DNA of 38,182 nucleotides, taken from Synergistaceae bacterium. Lineage in GTDB: Bacteria; Synergistota; Synergistia; Synergistales; Synergistaceae. Positions within the stretch are counted from its first letter, which is position 1. Every line of letters starts with the position of its first letter. Where the stretch lies: positions 1 through 38,182 of the forward strand of contig JAUNJZ010000025.1 in assembly GCA_030533085.1 (NCBI GenBank), in the 5' to 3' direction. A program made the position numbers and the translations under genes. Below the pieces are notes generated by a model, which had not been told where the DNA came from, ran no database searches, and saw only the letters and a list, made by a program, of their open reading frames with translations. Positions 31,612 through 38,182 of the stretch are shown here, one piece after another.

Positions 31612-33347
31612 GCCTTTGTGTTCCCTCCTTTTAGTAATCTTGTATATTTTAAATACTCCGCGTACTCCGCGTCGCTTATCGTTCCCTGTTTAATCTTCGC
31701 CACCAGAGGGGCGATCTGTCTCTTCAAATATTTTAATCTGATAGTATCCATCAGTCCGGCTGAGCTTTCGCCGCTTATTCCCTCACGGGAAAGCAGGCTG
31801 TTGCCCTTCGCTATAATTTTCATGCCTCCGTCGTCATTCATCTGCCGCCAGCGCCTTTCAAGCGACTCAGGCTCGTCTCCGCCGAGAAGCGCGAAGATAA
31901 TCGCCTGTATCGCAGGATCTGAGACGTAAAGCGCGACATCGTCCGCGCTGCACTTCGAGCGCAGCTCTTCCCTATTCCACAGCAGGCTGCAAAGCATATA
32001 TTCAAGATCGTCGGCGCAGCTCCCAGCATCCGCGCCGTTTCCGCCGCCGGCGGCGCCCTCTCTGGCGCGGAGCGGACTCTTTTCCCTCTGACGCCTGTAT
32101 CCCTCTATCTGGTTCTGGAGCTCGTGAGGAAACACCCCCAAAATATTGGCCAGCTCGTCGATATAGGGAGTAACGTCAAATACCGAAAGCGACGCAAGCC
32201 CCTCCAGCAGATCGCGGCGCGCCGCCGGCGCCTTCTCAGCCTCTCCCAGCGCTTCCCTTCTCAGCCTCGCGTGAAAGAGCGGAAGCGGAAGGGCGTTCTT
32301 AATGGAGTTTTCAAAGAGCTCCGCACCGCCGGGCAGAAGCAGAAGCTCGTCGGGATCTTTGCCTCCCTGCCAGAGCACGCGCTTCGCGGCCACACCCTCT
32401 GCCTGCAAAAGATACATCGCGCGTAGCGCGGCCTCCTGTCCGGCAGAATCTGAATCATAACAGATATAGCACATTCCTGTCATCCGTTTTATCAGCGATA
32501 CCTGCTCCTGCGTCAGCGCCGTTCCCATAGAGGCGACTGTATTCGTATAGCCGAAAAGATGGGCGCGGATGGCGTCCATATAGCCTTCTACAAGTATTGT
32601 GGCCCCCTTGGCGCTCATGGAGGACTTTGCCTTGTCAAGCAGGTAAAGGTTATGTCTCTTGTTGAATACCCTGCTTTCGGGGCTGTTAAGATATTTCGCC
32701 CCATCGCCGTCCAGAATCCTGCCGCCGAAACCGATAAGCCTCCCTGTGATGTTGTATATCGGAAAGATGACGCGCCCGCGAAAGCGGTCGTAATATCCTC
32801 CGTCGCGTCCCTGCGCGGCAAGCCCGCTCTCGGCTATCTGTTCCGGGCTGTAACCCTTGTTTCGCAGCGCCCGCACGAGCAGATCCCATGAAGTCGGCGC
32901 CCAGCCTATCTCAAAGCGTCTGCATACCTCAGCCGGTATAGACCTCCGCTCAAGATATCTGCGGGCTGCCTCGCCGCCGGCGCTTCCCAGCGACTCCATA
33001 AAAAAATCAAGGGCGGCGCGGTTTATATCGGCGCTCACGCGGCGGCCGTCGTCACGGCGGCGGCCGGAAAGCTTCACGCCGGCGCGTTCCGCCAGCCGCT
33101 CCAACGCCTCCCTGAATTCAAGGTGCTCCGTCTCCATGATAAAGGTAAAAATGTCTCCGCCTTTGCCGCAGCCAAAGCAGTGAAAGGTCTGCCTCTCCGG
33201 CGAGACGCTGAACGAAGGCGTTTTTTCCGAATGAAAGGGGCAGCAGCCCCAAAAGGTCTGCCCGTTTTTCTTCAGCGGAAGATACTCCGACACGATTTCA
33301 ACGATGTCGAGCCTTGATTTTATTTCGCGAACATCGTCAGACGCCAT
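31608..33347 (-). CDS. dnaG: DNA primase
   Basis: DnaG makes RNA primers at the replication fork. The 579-residue protein has the CHC2 zinc finger (C36, H39, C57, C60), the primase core with [17 protein letters not shown], and a TOPRIM domain with LVEGYMDA and [10 protein letters not shown]. The C-terminal helicase-interaction region (about 440-579) is poorly conserved. The ATG at 33347 has CCGGAGG upstream. It directly follows the hppA terminator. rpoD overlaps its stop by four bases. Confidence 0.97.
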   Translation of the reverse strand: MASDDVREIKSRLDIVEIVSEYLPLKKNGQTFWGCCPFHSEKTPSFSVSPERQTFHCFGCGKGGDIFTFIMETEHLEFREALERLAERAGVKLSGRRRDDGRRVSADINRAALDFFMESLGSAGGEAARRYLERRSIPAEVCRRFEIGWAPTSWDLLVRALRNKGYSPEQIAESGLAAQGRDGGYYDRFRGRVIFPIYNITGRLIGFGGRILDGDGAKYLNSPESRVFNKRHNLYLLDKAKSSMSAKGATILVEGYMDAIRAHLFGYTNTVASMGTALTQEQVSLIKRMTGMCYICYDSDSAGQEAALRAMYLLQAEGVAAKRVLWQGGKDPDELLLLPGGAELFENSIKNALPLPLFHARLRREALGEAEKAPAARRDLLEGLASLSVFDVTPYIDELANILGVFPHELQNQIEGYRRQREKSPLRAREGAAGGGNGADAGSCADDLEYMLCSLLWNREELRSKCSADDVALYVSDPAIQAIIFALLGGDEPESLERRWRQMNDDGGMKIIAKGNSLLSREGISGESSAGLMDTIRLKYLKRQIAPLVAKIKQGTISDAEYAEYLKYTRLLKGGNTKA

Positions 33348-33361
33348 CGCAAGCCTCCGGT

Positions 33362-33403
33362 AAAAAAGATAATTAGAGGGAGAGCGGATTTACTCTCCCT
33401 CTA
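33362..33403 (-). terminator. Intrinsic terminator after hppA
   Basis: An 11-bp perfect stem TAGAGGGAGAG (33374-33384) / CTCTCCCTCTA (33393-33403) has an eight-base loop and lies about 35 bases after the hppA stop. On the minus strand it is followed by AATTATC and six T. The U-run is displaced, so some read-through into dnaG is possible. No clear separate dnaG promoter is seen, which makes read-through plausible. Confidence 0.75.
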
Positions 33404-33437
33404 CTCTATTATCACAGTTTACGCTTGAATTATAGCC

Positions 33438-35396
33438 TTACATGGCAAAAAGCGGAGCGAGAACGGTGGCCACGACAGACATCAGCTTAATAAGGATGTT
33501 GAGGCTTGGCCCCGCCGTATCCTTGAAGGGATCTCCGACCGTGTCGCCGACTACCGCCGCCGCGTGAGCCGAGGTGCCTTTGCCTCCAAAGTGGCCGCTT
33601 TCAATATACTTCTTCGCGTTGTCCCACGCGCCGCCGGCGTTGGACATGAATATCGCCATCATTACCCCTGTGACTATCGAGCCGCCGAGCATTCCGCCAA
33701 GCGCCGCCGCTCCGAGAAGATAGCCGACGAGGACAGGCGCCAGAACCGCCATTACTCCGGGAACTACCATCTCTTTAAGAGCCGCCGCCGTGGAGATATC
33801 AACGCAGCGCTCATATTCAGGCCTGCCTGTACCTTCCATTATGCCGGGTATCTCTCTGAACTGACGGCGAACCTCTTCTATCATCTTCTCCGCAGCGCGG
33901 CTCACAGCCTGAATGGAAAGGGCGCTGAATATGAAGGGAAGAAGTCCTCCGATGAAAAGTCCCACCATGACGTAGGGATCTTTAAGGTCTATCGACTGGA
34001 GGTTGGTCGCCGCCGCGAAGGCGACGAAGAGGGCGAGCGCCGTAAGAGCCGCGGAGCCGATGGCAAGTCCCTTGCCTACCGCAGCGGTGGTATTGCCTAC
34101 CGCGTCGAGCTTGTCCGTGATCTCTCTGACAGACTCAGGCAGCTCCGCCATCTCGGCTATACCGCCGGCGTTGTCGGCTATAGGGCCGTAAGCGTCTACG
34201 GAAAGAGCCATTCCGGTAATAGCTAGCATTCCGACCGCCGCGCAGGCTATGCCGTAGAGGCCGCCGAAGAAGACGCCGGCTACGATAGCGCAGCAGACGA
34301 GTATTACGGGGATCGCCGTCGATTTCATTCCTACTCCGAGGCCGGCAAGTATGTTTGTAGCGGCACCGGTTTCAGAGGCGGCGGCAATCTCCTTGACGCT
34401 GGAATAGTCGCCCGACGTATAGTATTCCGTCGCAGCTCCGATAAGAAGGCCGGATACAACTCCGGAGAGAACCGCGTAGAAGAGCGTCAGGTCGCTGAAC
34501 ATCCAGTTTGTAAGGAAGAATGTGCCGACGAGCATGAAAAGACCGGTCGAGCCAAGGCCGTAACGCAGTGCCTTCGCAGGGTCTCCACCTTCTTTTACGC
34601 GGACGAAGAAGGTGCCGAGGATAGATGAGATTATTCCGACGGCGGCCAGAAGCAGCGGATAGATTATCCCGCCGTTGCCGAGCGCCATCGCGCCAATGGC
34701 CATTGCAGCAATGATAGAGTTGACATAGGACTCAAAGAGGTCTGCTCCCATTCCAGCGATGTCTCCGACGTTGTCTCCGACGTTGTCCGCGATAACCGCG
34801 GGGTTGCGCGGGTCGTCCTCAGGGATACCGGCTTCAACCTTGCCGACGAGGTCTGCCCCGACGTCCGCGGCCTTTGTGTATATACCGCCGCCGACGCGCG
34901 CAAAGAGCGCTATCGAGCTGGCGCCGAAGCCGAAGGCCGTTATTATGTCGGCGTTCTGGAAGATGAAGTACATGGCCACAACTCCAATAAGCCCTACGCC
35001 GACAACAGTCATGCCCATGACGCTGCCGCCCATGAAGGCCACTGTGAGAGCGTCGTTCATGCCGTGCATAGCGGCAAAGGCCGTCTTACCGTTGGATTTG
35101 GTGGCTACGCGCATACCGATATAGCCGGTAAGAGCGCTGCAAAGAGCGCCGCATACAAAACAGATCGCGCTGGGAACGCTTATCTTCCACGCCAGCAACG
35201 CGGCCACAATAATGACAAAGGGAACCAGAGCCTTGTACTCTCTGTAAAGAAAGGCCATAGCTCCCCCCTGAATAATTCCGGACAATTCACTTACTCTGTT
35301 GTTCTCAACCTTAAACGCGTTGATCTTGCCCGACGCATACAGCGCGAAGAGCAATGCAACTACTCCTGTTCCTCCTACAATGCCTAAAATATTCAT
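33438..35396 (-). CDS. hppA: Membrane-bound ion-pumping pyrophosphatase
   Basis: This protein hydrolyses pyrophosphate and pumps H+ or Na+ across the membrane. The 652-residue product has about 16 membrane segments. The substrate loop runs [20 protein letters not shown] and then [21 protein letters not shown] second acidic cluster, [16 protein letters not shown], lies near the C-terminus. The segment [10 protein letters not shown] has Ala at the site that separates K+-dependent (Ala) from K+-independent (Lys) enzymes, so it should be K+-dependent. Whether it moves H+ or Na+ cannot be told from what I can do here. AAGGGGG precedes the ATG. It has its own promoter and terminator. Confidence 0.96.
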   Translation of the reverse strand: MNILGIVGGTGVVALLFALYASGKINAFKVENNRVSELSGIIQGGAMAFLYREYKALVPFVIIVAALLAWKISVPSAICFVCGALCSALTGYIGMRVATKSNGKTAFAAMHGMNDALTVAFMGGSVMGMTVVGVGLIGVVAMYFIFQNADIITAFGFGASSIALFARVGGGIYTKAADVGADLVGKVEAGIPEDDPRNPAVIADNVGDNVGDIAGMGADLFESYVNSIIAAMAIGAMALGNGGIIYPLLLAAVGIISSILGTFFVRVKEGGDPAKALRYGLGSTGLFMLVGTFFLTNWMFSDLTLFYAVLSGVVSGLLIGAATEYYTSGDYSSVKEIAAASETGAATNILAGLGVGMKSTAIPVILVCCAIVAGVFFGGLYGIACAAVGMLAITGMALSVDAYGPIADNAGGIAEMAELPESVREITDKLDAVGNTTAAVGKGLAIGSAALTALALFVAFAAATNLQSIDLKDPYVMVGLFIGGLLPFIFSALSIQAVSRAAEKMIEEVRRQFREIPGIMEGTGRPEYERCVDISTAAALKEMVVPGVMAVLAPVLVGYLLGAAALGGMLGGSIVTGVMMAIFMSNAGGAWDNAKKYIESGHFGGKGTSAHAAAVVGDTVGDPFKDTAGPSLNILIKLMSVVATVLAPLFAM

Positions 35397-35452
35397 TGTT
35401 GAAGTGACCCCCTTGACGGTATTATTATTGGCTCTCTGTGAGCTAATGCGAT

Positions 35453-35481
35453 ATTATATCGCCAAGAAGCGTATTAAGCAA
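35453..35481 (-). promoter_or_regulatory. Sigma-70 promoter of hppA
   Basis: On the minus strand TTGCTT (35481-35476) and a perfect TATAAT (35458-35453) are separated by 17 bases. The predicted start lies about 50 bases upstream of the hppA ATG. The gap to the mobB-like gene (35397-35526) holds no other gene, so hppA is probably transcribed alone. Confidence 0.75.
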
Positions 35482-35526
35482 CATCACATTAGCGGTTAAT
35501 TTAGTCAAAATAACAAGAAAAAATTC

Positions 35527-36177
35527 TTACTTCGCCTCTTTTTCGTCATTTTCGTCGATAAAAATGCGTATCGGCCCATCAGGCTCCTTTCCTCCCTTTA
35601 ACGAGGCCAGCATTCCGAGCACAGCGCCGCGCACGAAATCGGCGATAAAATCCTTCATAGGCAGAGCCTTGTCGCCTATATAGACCTTCGAGCTTCGGTA
35701 AAATTTTCCGCGCACAGTGGCAGCCAGCCTGCGCGCCATCTCCTCTTCATCTCCCGCTCCAAAGGTAAGAGCGCCGTCGCCGCGCGCGGAGCGGTCATAT
35801 ATCATGAACACCCCGCCCACGTTGTCAGGGCGCTTCTCTTCTCCCTCCACCCATATTCTGGGCAAATCAAGATACTTTCCGCCCTCCACAATGACGATCT
35901 CCGCCTCCGGAAAATAACGCGCGGCGATATTGTGCGGAGACAACGCCGCCGCCTCCCTTTCTTCAAAACGCAGCCCGTCCGGCCCCCACAGCGCTCCGCG
36001 TACCCCCAGCTTCTCGACCGAAGAGCTGTCGCTCTCATCTTCCGTGAATATCTCCTCCGAGGTTCGTTTTATGTAGCCAACGCGCACGCCGAGCCTTTTC
36101 AGCTCCGCAAGCAGCCTGAGACAGAGAGTCGTCTTGCCGCTGTTCTTATAGCCTGAAACGGCGAATATCTTAATCAT
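35527..36177 (-). CDS. mobB: MobB-like molybdopterin-guanine dinucleotide biosynthesis GTPase
   Basis: MobB is a GTP-binding accessory protein for making the molybdenum (or tungsten) guanine dinucleotide cofactor. The 216-residue product has the P-loop GYKNSGKTT (9-17), VGYIKRTSE, a VIVEGGKYLDLPRIWV segment (about 94-109) and a C-terminal IGDKALPMKDFIADFV stretch seen in MobB proteins. No other molybdenum cofactor gene is nearby, so the exact role is inferred. The ATG overlaps the end of the upstream membrane-protein gene by eight bases. Confidence 0.8.
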   Translation of the reverse strand: MIKIFAVSGYKNSGKTTLCLRLLAELKRLGVRVGYIKRTSEEIFTEDESDSSSVEKLGVRGALWGPDGLRFEEREAAALSPHNIAARYFPEAEIVIVEGGKYLDLPRIWVEGEEKRPDNVGGVFMIYDRSARGDGALTFGAGDEEEMARRLAATVRGKFYRSSKVYIGDKALPMKDFIADFVRGAVLGMLASLKGGKEPDGPIRIFIDENDEKEAK

Positions 36178-37291
36178 TTTTATAACCCTCCTCGCCTGAG
36201 TCTCCCTCCGCGCTCCTTACTATGCTGTGATAGATATCGAGCACAAAGAGCGCGAGCGAAAGCAGCAGCGGCCCGACAAAGACGCCGAGAAAGCCCCAGG
36301 CGTAAAGGCCGCCGAACAGTCCGATAAACACCAGCAGCATGTGTATCTTACTGCCCTCTGAAATGAATATCGGCTTGATGATATTGTCGATAGAGCTGAC
36401 GACGAGAAGCCCCCACAGCAAAAGAATCACGCAGCCGGAAATATCGCCGTCGATAAAGAGCGCGCAGGCCCCCGGAAGCCAGACGGCGGGCGTGCCGACA
36501 AAGGGTATCATTGCCGTCATGAACATGCAGGAGCCGAAAAATACCGGATGCGGAAGCCCCACATACCACCAGCCAAGCCCTCCGAGCGTCCCCTGCAAGG
36601 CGGCTGTCATGATTATGCCGCAGACCACGGCCCGCAGCATGACCGCCGTTCTCCTTACGAAACCTTTGCGCTCGCTCTCCCTGAGAGGCAGCAGCTCCGA
36701 GGTGTAATCTATCATCGCCTCGCCGTCGCGCACGAGGAAAAAAGAGGTTATCGAAACAATGAGAAGTATAAAGAGCAGCTTGAGCAGGCTGTCAAAAATC
36801 TGGCTGGAGACCGCTCCGAGGAAGCTGGTTGCGAACTGCGCGCCGTCCCTTATCAGCGCGTCAACTATCGGAAGCTCCGTTATAAGGTCAAGCTCATTCA
36901 CAAAACCGCCGAATATCGGCAGCTCCTTTATAGTATTGATAAGATCCGCGTAAGAGCCGGAAAGCAGCCCGCTGCTCATCAGCTGGCGGCTCATCCGTAT
37001 CCCCTCCCTGGTAACGAACATCGCCAGCAGCAGCAGCGGAATCGCGATAAAGACAAGGATAACGCCGGTACTGATAGCGGCCGCCACATTTTTGAAGCGC
37101 CCCTTAAATATTCTCGCGTGCAGATATTTGTAAAGAGGATAGGCGAAATATGAAAAAAGAATCGACCACATAAGAGGAACGGCAAGCGGCTTGATAAGAT
37201 ACCAGGACGCCAGCGCAAAAAAGGCCAGCAGCACCACGAAAGGTATCACGCTGGCGCGTATCTTCTTCGCCGCGAATAAATACCTATCCAT
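36170..37291 (-). CDS. AI-2E family transporter
   Basis: This is a polytopic membrane protein of about 373 residues in the AI-2E (PerM/YdiK/TqsA-like) family. It has about seven or eight hydrophobic segments. The family arrangement is visible: a pair of helices at the N-terminus, a long amphipathic middle region (about 95-175), and a C-terminal block with GGLGWWYVGLPHPVFFG, IPFVGTPAVWLPGA and IIKPIFISEGSKIHMLL. Family members have been linked to autoinducer-2 export or sodium/proton exchange; the substrate here is unknown. The ATG at 37291 is the best guess. A GTG at 37309 is possible, and neither has a strong ribosome binding site. Confidence 0.85.
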   Translation of the reverse strand: MDRYLFAAKKIRASVIPFVVLLAFFALASWYLIKPLAVPLMWSILFSYFAYPLYKYLHARIFKGRFKNVAAAISTGVILVFIAIPLLLLAMFVTREGIRMSRQLMSSGLLSGSYADLINTIKELPIFGGFVNELDLITELPIVDALIRDGAQFATSFLGAVSSQIFDSLLKLLFILLIVSITSFFLVRDGEAMIDYTSELLPLRESERKGFVRRTAVMLRAVVCGIIMTAALQGTLGGLGWWYVGLPHPVFFGSCMFMTAMIPFVGTPAVWLPGACALFIDGDISGCVILLLWGLLVVSSIDNIIKPIFISEGSKIHMLLVFIGLFGGLYAWGFLGVFVGPLLLSLALFVLDIYHSIVRSAEGDSGEEGYKND

Positions 37292-37309
37292 ACTCACGCG
37301 CAGAACCAC

Positions 37310-37560
37310 AAAGGCAGAGATGCGGCCTTCGGATGCTGATAAATAATTCCTTCGCGCAGCGCTGATATATTCAAAGACAACCCCTCTATCTTATAGATTC
37401 TCATATTCCCTCAGGCCAACCCGCCCCGAGAAAAAGATTATCAGCCGCCGGCTCCAAAGTCAAATCAAATTTCAGTTATTTTTCACCTTCAGCCCTTTTG
37501 CAGAAGCAAACGCAGCAGCGCCTGCTGTTTGCATTTACTTTTGCGAATAACAATTTCTCT
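37310..37560. other. Non-coding region between the AI-2E gene and the tRNA operon
   Basis: No credible gene is seen here. A hairpin at 37506-37532 has a CAGCAG/CTGCTG stem plus GCAAA/TTTGC, with a two-base bulge. A weak minus-strand promoter for the AI-2E gene may be GGCCAA (37414-37419, read as TTGGCC) with TATAAG (37395-37390) 18 bases away. The rest is without recognisable features. Confidence 0.4.
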
Positions 37561-37568
37561 CGCCGCTA

Positions 37569-37596
37569 TTGACTCAATCCGAAAAATTGGTATAAT
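37569..37596 (+). promoter_or_regulatory. Promoter of the tRNA operon
   Basis: TTGACT (37569-37574) is followed after 16 bases by a perfect TATAAT (37591-37596) preceded by TGG, an extended -10. The first tRNA begins 11 bases after the -10 box. A strong, nearly consensus promoter directly before stable RNA genes is expected. Confidence 0.85.
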
Positions 37597-37607
37597 ACCC
37601 TTTGTTG

Positions 37608-37693
37608 GCCGGGGTGGCGGAAAGGTAGACGCACGGGACTTAAAATCCTGCGAACGCAAGTTCGTGCGGGTTCAAATCCCGCTCTCGGCACCA
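37608..37693 (+). tRNA. tRNA-Leu (UAA)
   Basis: The 86-base gene folds with a 7-bp acceptor stem (GCCGGGG with TCTCGGC, including two G-U pairs). The anticodon loop is CTTAAAA, with anticodon TAA. A long class II variable arm (CGAAC...GTTCG) and a T-loop GGTTCAAATCC are present. The 3' CCA is encoded at 37691-37693. Confidence 0.96.
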
Positions 37694-37707
37694 ACGCAAA
37701 ATGGTAT

Positions 37708-37784
37708 CGCGGGGTGGAGCAGTACGGCAGCTCGTCGGGCTCATAACCCGAAGGTCATAGGTTCAAATCCTATCCCCGCAACCA
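37708..37784 (+). tRNA. Initiator tRNA-fMet (CAU)
   Basis: This 77-base gene has the C1-A72 mismatch at the top of the acceptor stem (CGCGGGG with CCCCGCA) and three G-C pairs (GGG/CCC) flanking the CTCATAA anticodon loop. Both are initiator hallmarks. CCA is encoded at 37782-37784. It lies 14 bases after tRNA-Leu and shares its promoter. Confidence 0.96.
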
Positions 37785-37789
37785 ATTCT

Positions 37790-37866
37790 GGCGCTGTAGC
37801 TCAGTTGGCTAGAGCATTCGGTTCATACCCGACAGGTCACTGGTTCAAGTCCAGTTAGCGCCACCA
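37790..37866 (+). tRNA. Elongator tRNA-Met (CAU)
   Basis: This 77-base gene has an acceptor stem GGCGCTG / TAGCGCC, a fully paired end unlike the initiator, and a TTCATAC anticodon loop. The anticodon arm resembles elongator Met rather than the lysidine-modified tRNA-Ile2, which usually has a different acceptor and anticodon stem. The outer anticodon-stem pair is a T27-C43 mismatch. CCA is encoded at 37864-37866. Confidence 0.9.
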
Positions 37867-37875
37867 GAAGCTATC

Positions 37876-37901
37876 AGCCTCTCAGAGATGAGAGGCTTTT
37901 G
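37876..37901 (+). terminator. Terminator-like hairpin between tRNA-Met and tRNA-Pro
   Basis: A perfect 8-bp stem AGCCTCTC (37876-37883) / GAGAGGCT (37890-37897) has a six-base loop and is followed by TTTG. The U-run is short, so it probably stops only part of the transcripts. No promoter fits in the 10 bases before tRNA-Pro, so tRNA-Pro must be read through this hairpin. Confidence 0.55.
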
Positions 37902-37910
37902 TAAAGTTTA

Positions 37911-37988
37911 CGGGGCGTAGCGCAGTCTGGTTAGCGCGCTTGGTTCGGGACCAAGAGGTCGGAAGTTCAAATCTTCTCGCCCCGACCA
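37911..37988 (+). tRNA. tRNA-Pro (CGG)
   Basis: The 78-base gene has a fully paired acceptor stem (CGGGGCG / CGCCCCG), a D-arm AGCGCAGTCTGGTTAGCGCG, the anticodon loop TTCGGGA with anticodon CGG, and a normal T-arm. CCA is encoded at 37986-37988. It reads the CCG codon. Confidence 0.96.
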
Positions 37989-37996
37989 GAAACGGC

Positions 37997-38030
37997 AAGG
38001 GCTTTCGGAATTACCGAAAGCCCTTTTTTA
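37997..38030 (+). terminator. Intrinsic terminator of the tRNA operon
   Basis: A 12-bp perfect stem AAGGGCTTTCGG (37997-38008) / CCGAAAGCCCTT (38014-38025) with a five-base loop runs into a T-rich tail ending TTTTTTA. It lies eight bases after tRNA-Pro. Confidence 0.92.
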
Positions 38031-38094
38031 ATGTTCACTGTCCACACTTTCTTTTTACGTAAGGGCTATATCCATTCCTATTTCTTTATTCCTT

Positions 38095-38151
38095 CTATTG
38101 ATTAAGCCCTGCTATCTTTTTAAGCATCTCCCTCGTATAATAAGTCAGCAG
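38095..38151 (-). pseudogene. Possible 3' remnant of a minus-strand gene at the right edge
   Basis: A short frame ends LLTYYTREMLKKIAGLNQ followed by TAG (38097-38095) and resembles a protein C-terminus, but a TAA blocks the same frame just upstream. A second frame (YKADVLLPCNC) precedes it. This could be a decayed gene or chance. The sequence between the tRNA terminator and the edge shows nothing else. Confidence 0.2.
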
Positions 38152-38182
38152 TTACAAGGCAACAAAACATCGGCCTTGTATA

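Noticed and set aside
33404-33437. TATAAT-like sequences after the hppA stop as a dnaG promoter
   Set aside because: The hexamers lack a -35 partner and lie upstream of the terminator hairpin that would stop their transcripts.
37310-37607. CRISPR or small RNA in the gap before the tRNAs
   Set aside because: There are no repeated units. One hairpin is present but has no promoter or T-run of its own.

Overview
The window is a densely packed chromosomal segment of a bacterium with a moderately high G+C content. It reads almost entirely as core housekeeping genes on the minus strand, with a four-gene tRNA cluster on the plus strand at the right end. The gene order resembles Firmicutes (yajC-secD-secF-lapA/yrvD-recJ-relA-dtd; radC-mreBCD-mrdA-minCD-rodA; a yabB-like methyltransferase-rsmI-metG). 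The MinE protein, the membrane pyrophosphatase and the frequent TTG starts would suit a deep-branching Gram-negative lineage such as Synergistota. That placement is an inference, because no rRNA or lineage-specific marker is present.

Layout from right to left, which is the direction of transcription for the protein genes. A plus-strand tRNA operon (Leu-UAA, initiator fMet, elongator Met, Pro-CGG) with a near-consensus promoter ends in a strong terminator. Divergent from it are an AI-2E family membrane protein and a MobB-like GTPase. Next comes hppA (pyrophosphatase) with its own promoter and terminator, then dnaG-rpoD. A second clear promoter drives rqcP-eno-rex-yajC-secD-secF, closed by a strong terminator. 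The rest, lapA-recJ-relA-dtd-MBL hydrolase-radC-mreB-mreC-mreD-mrdA-minC-minD-minE-rodA-radical SAM pair-rng-smc-trmN6-rsmI-metG, is nearly gapless and may be one very long transcription unit or a few overlapping ones.

Functionally, the mre/mrdA/rodA genes (cell elongation) surround the min genes (division-site placement). smc (chromosome organisation), rng (RNA processing) and tRNA/rRNA modification genes follow. The sec and rqcP genes link protein export with ribosome rescue. relA and rex provide stringent-response and redox control.

The left ~550 bases are the only accessory-looking part. They hold the first 18 codons of a gene running off the edge, two near-identical inverted 26-bp palindromes 111 bp apart with a good promoter between them, traces of a decayed reading frame, and a structured element beyond metG. 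I found no CRISPR array, complete transposase, phage gene or defence system. The points most worth checking are the palindrome pair, an apparent CTG start codon in rqcP, an Asp-to-Asn change in the MreB nucleotide pocket, and terminator-like hairpins inside operons.
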